Shown here in pieces: positions 27,650-36,600 of a stretch of 64,000 nucleotides of DNA. A program made the position numbers and the translations under genes. The stretch's first letter is position 1. Each line of letters opens with the position of its first letter. The DNA lies in NCBI RefSeq assembly GCF_014356525.2, contig NC_052508.1, positions 54,632,497 through 54,696,496 on the forward strand. Direction: 5' to 3'. Under the pieces are notes generated by a model. It did not search any database, was not told where the DNA came from, and worked only from the letters and a program-made list of their open reading frames with translations. Origin of the DNA: Nilaparvata lugens (lineage: Eukaryota; Arthropoda; Insecta; Hemiptera; Delphacidae).

Positions 27650-30600
27650 ACACACACACACACACAGACCAATACACTAAAACCACTTTTTTGAACTCAG
27701 GGGACTTTGAAACGTATAAAGATTTAGAAATTGATGTACCTCAATTTTTTTCGGAAAGAAATACTTTCATTACCTATGGTAATAGGGCAAGGAAAGTAAA
27801 AAGCCGCGAATATTACCCCGCGAACCATACATTGCCTACATTTTATAGTTTGAAAGTCATGGAGGCTAAGCTACGGAACGCGTACTGGTACGTTTGGTAA
27901 ATATGTTACATTCAAAGTGTTTCTGTGTTGATTCATTGGACTGAGGAGTAGAAATTAAGGTCTGATAGATCTCCCGCTCCCTAAAAGTGATTAGTGTGAT
28001 ATCACTATTGCTCTTAGTTTGCTGCATACATTTCTATAGGGTATTGAAACTGTTGATAATGTTGATTAGTCGAAATGTCACTCTACAAGAACCACAAATA
28101 GAAATAACTCAACAACAATAACGTTGGAGAACTGTTCACTTGATAATTGTTTGAGGTTCTTCAAAATACTTTTTGTGTAGTTGAGAAGTTGATATTGAGG
28201 TAATTATACATATTGAATGAAAAAGACTAAGAAATTATTGTCGAAAAACCACAGATTTATTTATTTCTAGAAAGACCGGTTTCGGTTATTACACCATTGT
28301 CAATCTCTGATAGACAGTACTAAATAACATACATATTCTTTAAAATAAATAGCTCAATGTAATAGCACAAACTCTAATATTAAAAGCCTGTGATATGGTA
28401 TGCTCACATCATATCATCCTGCTTACACCAGACCTATATTATCTAATGATATGATCGTATGGTTAAGATAAGATAACTTAATCTATGATAATATTGAATT
28501 ATGATAATAATCCTTTTTCTCTCATACAGATCACAGCTTTGAGGAATGTTCTATGTCTGGATAAGATAACTTAATCTATGATAATATTGAATTATGATAA
28601 TAATCCTCTTTATCTCATACAGATCACAGCTTTGAGGAATGTTCTATGTCTGGATTGAATTGTGTTTCAAATTATAGAGGTAAGATATTATTTCCTTCAA
28701 AAAGATGATTGATTCATGGTTCGTATTTGCAAGAACTAACTTCGATTTAATCTTCTCCAAGTTTTCTTTACATCCTCAATATAGTTTTGGAACTTGAAAC
28801 AGTAATGCACAACTCACACTTATGCGTGTCAAGTCGAGAAGAGACTGCAACTCCAGTTCCTCCGCGACGCAGGTGTTTTCAAATGGTGAAGACAGTCAGA
28901 CCCGTCAGACACTCAGACCAGTCGATTGCAACCTCACGACTGTGAGACTAAGTCGAGAAGCTACATGAGTTGCGTAGCATCGTGATTTTTCAATGAAGTA
29001 CCTAAGGTTGGAATTTGAACTTTGAAGGTTCATGCGGAGACAAAAATAATCGAAGTATCTTTATTCTAATCCGTATAAACGGTATCTTTACTCTATGATT
29101 CTTGGTTAAAGCTCAGAGTGCAAACAATTTCTTTCTTATTGCTTCTTTCTTGATTGAATAAGCCAATTGGATAACAAATTTATATTTTTTAACTATGTTT
29201 TTTGTTAAGAGTTATCAGATATATTTTATATTCTTCAGGCTATCATATATATTTATTCATATTAGACGTCTCTAATCAGCACTTAATCATGGTTAAATAT
29301 TCCATAAAATGTTCTATTCAGTTGAGCCACAAAATATATTTTGAAATTAGATCATCGAAAGTTTCATCCAATAAATTGGATGAGGAAGTACAATAAAATT
29401 GAAATTTATCTTTCCGCATATTTATCAAGCGATTCCCAATAAGTGGTCCGCGAGTAGCCCGAGGGGAAAAATTGATCTTTTAGGATTTATTAGTGTTTTA
29501 AAAATTATCTTTATTTGTATATCAAGTATAATTAATTTTCTTTCGAGAATGTTATACAAAACTCATCGTGGGTTCAAAATGTTTCCAATCTGTGAAAGAA
29601 GTTTCCAATGCAATAAGATAGGATTATAAAGTTTGATGAATTTCAATGACGGATTTGTATCACGTGATCGATCTATCCAATCAAAAGCGTGACAGTCAAT
29701 TGCCATACTGTGGTTATATAGTTACTGTAGTAACTAGTAGGCCTAATCGTGAATTTATAGTATTTAAAATCAACAGAACTTAAAAACAAATCGAAAACTT
29801 ATCGAATTCAAATAATTGTCATTGTTAAGTTTATATCATAGAGAAACAATAGCGTAAGTAGATATCCCATGGTGTAGGGCGTTTATGTCGCAACTATTAC
29901 TGTTATCCCAAGTCGATAGTTCACATAGTTCTTTCCTATGCAGCTGCGTGACGCTGGTAGTCTCTCAAATTGTGCCGTTCATACACTATCACCCCAACAA
30001 AACAGTAAAAATTGACAGTATTCGACAGTAATCGGCTTGAGATAACAGTAAAAGTTGCGACATAAATTCCCTATACCATGGGATATCTACTTACACTATT
30101 GTTTCTCTATGATAATATACAATGACATTCGAGATTCTAGCTGTATTTAGAGTAGGATGCCAATTTCTGAACTTGTTTTTGCAGGACGAAATTATTTTGA
30201 AGACTTCAATTCTATGTTGGAAGATTGCAGATGTCCTCCCAGTTGTGAAAGTGTGCTGTATCAAACCTCAACTTACAATCTGAACATAGATCAAGACAGG
30301 TGAGTTAAAACGCCCAAATAATATGCCTATCACCAATATTCATATTCGCCTTGTTGTAACGAAGAGATTGAGACTATTTGCAAGTCTTTAACATGACTTG
30401 GTCACAGAAAAATCGATTTTGAAGTTCTAGCTTACCTCATGAGTATGCAAAAACTCAACTGATGTGATCACTATGGGTTTTCTTTAAATAGCGTTGAACT
30501 TATTAATGATTGACGTACAGCGCATGAGGAATAATCTTTATTTATTTATCTATCGGAAAGGCGTTATATGTGAGAGCACCAGAGAAACCCCATTATTGTT

Positions 30601-33600
30601 CTCACAACACACAAATTATACAATTTGAAATTGAATTACGCTAAAACTTTAAAAAATGGAAAATATCTATAAGCTTTCATAGAATTAATAATTAAGATAA
30701 GTTCAAATCAAAATGGAAGAAAAAGATAATTGGATACGCTATGTAGTAAACTATAGATTGATCATAGATAAACAATGAAGATTTTAAACCCTGTAACGTT
30801 CAAAAATCCGAATGGATGAATAAAGATTCCTTTTGAAGAAATTTATAGGTCTAAGTGAAATAATAGGCTAATATCGCCAAAGATGATAACGTTAAAGATT
30901 AGATAATATCATGGCCAAATTGTACAACAGCCGAATAGGAATGGAAATAAATTTTGCTACTGTATAATATTATATAAAATATTGAAAATTTGATGTTAGG
31001 CATAAAACATCTACTGATCAGCGACCTAATGATCGACCGAGTTGCATAACGTAGAATCTGACCAAACACCTTGGCAGAAACTTATTGTGGCGAAACAGTA
31101 TTCAACTTGAGGAACTAAACGTCCCACGTGGCTAATTATTGTAATATAAGAAACAACTTATAACCTGTAAAAAATTACTTTGCATGTAAAAAGCATATTA
31201 AAAAACCCAAACAAAAATAATTAAATGTATTAAGGAAGTAGGAGGTTACCAGGCGCATGAATACTATAATAATTTGCATGCACCAATCAAATGGTGGCAA
31301 TTGATAGGCGGCAATAGTCAGCTGATTCAAATATATTTGTATATATTTCTACAAATGATAAGAATTTGTAAATTATTATTGTGCAGCTTATGTTTTGTAT
31401 ATGGACCAAAGGCAAATAAATTACTAAAGATGTAACATAAGTAATAATTTAATAGTTTGGTACGGTCTATTTGAGCCATGAATGGCGGAGGAACAGAATA
31501 TTTAAATTTCATGTAAATTTGGAAATCGGAAGTAAAAATTGTAACTGAGAAAAGAGAACTTCCCCACTTGCCTGCCAACCACCACCATGAGAGGTCACCA
31601 AAAATTATAGAGCGCAATATCTTACTGTACCTTTTAATAACTTAAAGTTAAATTGAATTACTAAATTTTCTCATAAGACTTGGTGATGCTAATGTAAAGC
31701 AAAAGTCATTTTCAAATAATTTTTAACCCCTTGGAAGAGACGACTCCGGCTACAAATAATCCAGGACCACCAGGAATTGGGATCGACATCAGCAGCTCAT
31801 AGAAAATTCCAGCACGTGAGTGAAAAATATTCGAAATAGTGATAGGGCGCCCTCAGTGATTCGAAATGAAATAAGAATCAAAGCTAGCTCGTCGAGAGGG
31901 TTTTTTATAAATTAAGAATTTGGTAAAAATACTTGCGCAAGTAAATATAGTATAAAAGGTATTTTATTAGATGGTAACGAATCAATCCATATATCAAAGA
32001 TCCATCAATCAAAGAATACTAAGTTCTAGGCTGTTAATATAATGATCATTATTAATTTCTGCAATATAATTTGCGATAATATAAAGTAGCTCTGATTCAC
32101 TAGATGAATTGATCTATCTATTCCGTCAGGTGCCGAATCTCGCACCCTGAGATGCAATATATTTATTATAAAGAAATCTATTGAAAACCATAGAATTTAA
32201 TATATATATTTGGATTATCAGTTTGTCAATTTATCATGCTGATTTAAGAAATTTATTCGAAATAGAATCGTCCAAGTTGACAAGTATCAGCAAGCTGATA
32301 TCGAAGCTACATGCAAATAAATGCATATGATCATAAAATGAAAGCACATGGTAGCGTTTCGTGCTATAGAACTTAAAGAATAGTATTAGCCTGTGATATT
32401 TTATTGATTTCGATTATTGTTTTGTCTTATTATATATTTTTGTCGCTCTATATATTTTTGCTTTGATTTATTTTTGAGATATTTGTTAATATATGTATCA
32501 AATTGTTTATGGTGTACGATTTATTTTTATTCCTCAATACTATAGGATAAGTTTTATATATATATTTTTTACAAATTATCAGTATTATTGTGGAAGCTCA
32601 TATCTGGGCCTATAAAGATTTTTATGAGACTATATCCTAGTAAAAACCACGACCAGATTTTTTATAATTATTAAAATATTCTCATGCTCTACCGATTGAT
32701 GCCAAGCAGGAGGCTAATCGTTATTTAATTATAAAGAATAACGTGACAACCCCCAACCGAAACATAATTATAAGGATAAGATAGGTAGCTTGGAAGAGAG
32801 CCATTCAACAGATCACTGAATCCAAAATCAAACAATCTGCTCTATTAGTAGGTTGTATGTGGAATGTTGCAGATATCATTCATCATCAGTATCACCTGTA
32901 CAATCATAATGTAGTATGTTGTATTCATCTTCATCAACCAAAATTATAAGCTTTTAGTCCAGTCAACGAAAGGTTATAGAGGGAAAAGTTTGGAACACAA
33001 TTTTCAACTCCACAGCTCATTTAAGTATAGTAAGAGGTTTAACATATCAAAAGCCCTCACCCCTACCCCTTGTGCTAAAGGGGTGGGGTGGTTTGAAAGT
33101 ACCATTTTTTAATTTTTTGCATATATCTCGGAAACTATGCCTCTTATGAACATTTGTATTCTGTGCAAAACTAAAGTTTACATAATTACCAACCAGTTTT
33201 GTCTTCTCACATTTGCCTTCTACATTTTTTCATAGTTTCTGAGATATCCAAAATATTCTGAGATAAACAAAACTTTTAGGAAATTTATCAAGCTTCATTT
33301 TCATGTAGTTGATTATGTGAATAGAACACATTGTTCCAAGATATAAGCATGTAAGTAATAAGTGGAAATGCAACTTTCAAACCACTCTCATCCCTTCAGC
33401 ACATGATGTAGGGGCTGCAATTTTTGATATGTTCACCTCCAAACTAGTCTCAACAAAGCTGCAAACTAAAAAATTGTGTTCCAAACATTCCCTCCAAATT
33501 TCATTGTCATCTGATCTATTGTTGCTGAACAGAAAATTTCACTCTCAACACTAAAACTGCTGCAACAGTCATAGGGAAATGCGTAAAATAGTGAAAAAAT

Positions 33601-36600
33601 ACATTAATTGGAGTTAAGTGATGTTTATAAGGACTTAAAAATTGGAGACAGAAGTGTTTTTTCAAAAAATGTCTCACCTTCAAGAGCGGATATCTCAGAA
33701 ACTATGAGAGATATGGAAAAAATGTAGAAGACAAAACTGGTTGGTAATCTTGTAAACTTCAATTTTGCACAAAATACCAATGTTCATAAGATGCATGGTT
33801 TCCGAGATATATGCAAAAAATGAATAAAATTGTAAACCACCCCCACCCCTTTAGCACAGTGGGTAGGGGTGAGGACTTTTGATATGTTAATCCTCTTACT
33901 TAAAAGAGCTGTGGAGTTAAAAATTGTGTTAAAAACTTTCACCTCTATACCTTTATTTGAGCATTCGTTGCCTGGACTATTTGAATTAATCTTCATCTGT
34001 TCTGGGGTTATTTTTCAGCAATCCCAACAATCAGAATGAGTCACACGTTTTTATCTATTTTGAAAATATGTTCGTAAACTCGTACGAAAGAGAACCGATT
34101 TACACTTCTATGGAGCTATTTGGTAAGCAAATAGACATAGATTCAGTTTTCCTTAGATCATTTCAAAAATGTAGCAGTAGTGTTGGTTGACGAAGCAATA
34201 AGGTTATGAGGTCAATAAAAAAAAAACATGTCACTGTAGGCTTTTCTAGCTGCCAATAGGTTGAAGAACAATATTTATTCCTATCATCAACACATTCCAA
34301 GGATCATTCAGCTATAGTGAGATTCATGTTATGAAATCAGTGTATATTGTTTCGCCGCCTTCTATAGCATATAGTTGTGATTGAAGTCATCTCTGTCTAT
34401 CTGATGAAATATTGTTACTCTGTTATAGTTCAGACACTGTGTTACTTGTAAATATTTGAAAAAAAAACATTTACTTCTCTTCGAGTATTGAGGAATGCAT
34501 TTCACTCCTGAAGAGACGCTTCATCAGCCTGACACCAGGGGCGCTTGCTTTTATGGATTGGACTGTGTGGCCAAAATGTGGAAAAATATTACATTTGACT
34601 TGTAGTTTATTTGATCATTTATTAAATTGGCTTTGTCGTTCTTGAGGTGTTTAAAAATTTCGTGTTGTTCTAGTGTGTTGAGTCTCTGGCTTTTTTTGAA
34701 GAATGTGTAGGATTTCAATTGTTTCTATGTTTTTGTGAATGTGTCCTGTGGCTATCAAATGCTCTGCATGATATGTGGATTCTGAATTTGAGTTTAATGC
34801 TTTTATGTGTTCATTATATCTTATTTTAAAGCTGAGACCGGTCTGTTCAATATAGAATTTTTGGCATGTATTGCATTTTAGTCTATCCCTGTTTTTTCAA
34901 ATTGTGGGCTGTCTGTTTTCCGTATTTTTAGTTGGGATTTCAAGTTGTTGTTGCTTCGGAATGCTGTTTTGTAGCCTGATTTTTGAATAATTATGTTTGC
35001 TATGGATTGTGATTTTTGATTGGAATAGGTTAGTGTGACATATTTGTTGGGATTTGGTGGTTTCTGTTCCTTGTTTTTCATTTTATGATGTATTTTGATG
35101 TTTTATGATTGTATTACATAGGATGAGTAGCCATTGTTTTGTCCAGAAAGTTTATCGTGTTCAATTCTGTCTGGTAATCTTCTTCTGTAAGTGGGATGCT
35201 TATCAGTCTATGAATCATGGAGTTGAAGGCGGCAAGTTTGTGTTGTGGTGGATGATTTGATGTTTCATGTTTGAGTGTATCTGTCATTGTGGGCTTTCTG
35301 AAAATACTAAATCTTGGTTTGTTGACCTGTTTTGATATTGAAAGGTCCAGAAACTGGATTAAAAGTAATTAATAAAAAATAACCAATAAATTAATAATTA
35401 ATAACCAAAACTTGAAAGTCCTAATAAGGGTATAAAATAATAAATTATTAAATTTTCAAAATACAAATGGCAAGATTCCCTAGAAAAAAGTTTAATGGCA
35501 TCTTTGAAAGGCTGTAGAATACCAATATAACCCACCCTTGAAGGGCTCCTACGGGCCTGAATAAACCCCGATACCCTTCGTTCTAAAAGAACATGAAATG
35601 CTACAGAAATTAAAATCAAAATTGATAAAACTAAAAACTTAAAAGAAAAACATATACTAACTGTATATTATCCATTATTGAATTCTAAGTTTAAAACGCT
35701 TTTCTGCCAAATTAGCAGAAAATGTTTCTAATTTTAAAGTCCTTTCGTACTGATAAACTATAAAATAAAATAGATAGAAACCAACCTGGCCCACGCCGGT
35801 TCGAAATCAAATCATGTAATCTTTTAAAGGGCGAACAGACCTAAAATTCTATCTTCTGCCCCAGAATTCCAGATTAATTCAACATCGAGGTCTGAACTAT
35901 AACAGAGTGATTATATATAGTGTTTCGTCATGAAAAGCAACATCAAATATTGTTAGTTGGTCCTTTTGATATTGATCAATTATTATACTGTATCATTCAT
36001 ATTGTATTATATCCACCAAGAGAATATAAAATTCCATTTTTTTACAATTATAAACTTCAATCATCTTTAATATAATAAAGGAAAAAATTGGCTTACACAC
36101 TTACAGGATAGGAAATTCACGAATGACGCATCATCACGTCTGAACTACTGGACTGATTAACTTGAAATTTTGCATATAGATTCTCAATTTACTGAGGATG
36201 GTTGAAGGCCTATTTTTAATTTTTCAAGATTTTAGTACAACAAGTTTAGAGCTCGTCAAGTTTTCAATAGGACCCTTGCGGGCGGAGCACGGGCTAACTA
36301 CTAGTTGTGAATGAATATTCCGGTACCTAGTAGGCCTACATTTATTCCCTCTGCCTATTAGGCATCGATGCGGGGTTGGAAAAGGATAAACTAATCTGCT
36401 CAGTCTGATGAAATACAAGAATATCAAACCAATGTTGATAAAAAGCTGACTCATAAGGTGAATCTCTCATTATCATCTCACATCTCATATTAGTGGATAT
36501 GGTTAAATTAACAAGCAGAACACTTTCAATAGAGAATGTAGATGATGTCATTGTGTTTCTATTTGATTATTCAAGGATTCAAGGGCTTTAATTTTTATGT

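Larger units (their letters stand above)
34417..35908. mobile_element. Penelope plus mitochondrial mosaic bounded by a 19-bp inverted repeat
   Basis: ACTCTGTTATAGTTCAGAC at 34417-34435 recurs as its exact complement at 35890-35908. Between them lie a minus-strand Penelope-like fragment and a minus-strand mitochondrial segment. The inverted repeat suggests that the block inserted as one unit into intron 10 of gene B. Confidence 0.6.
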
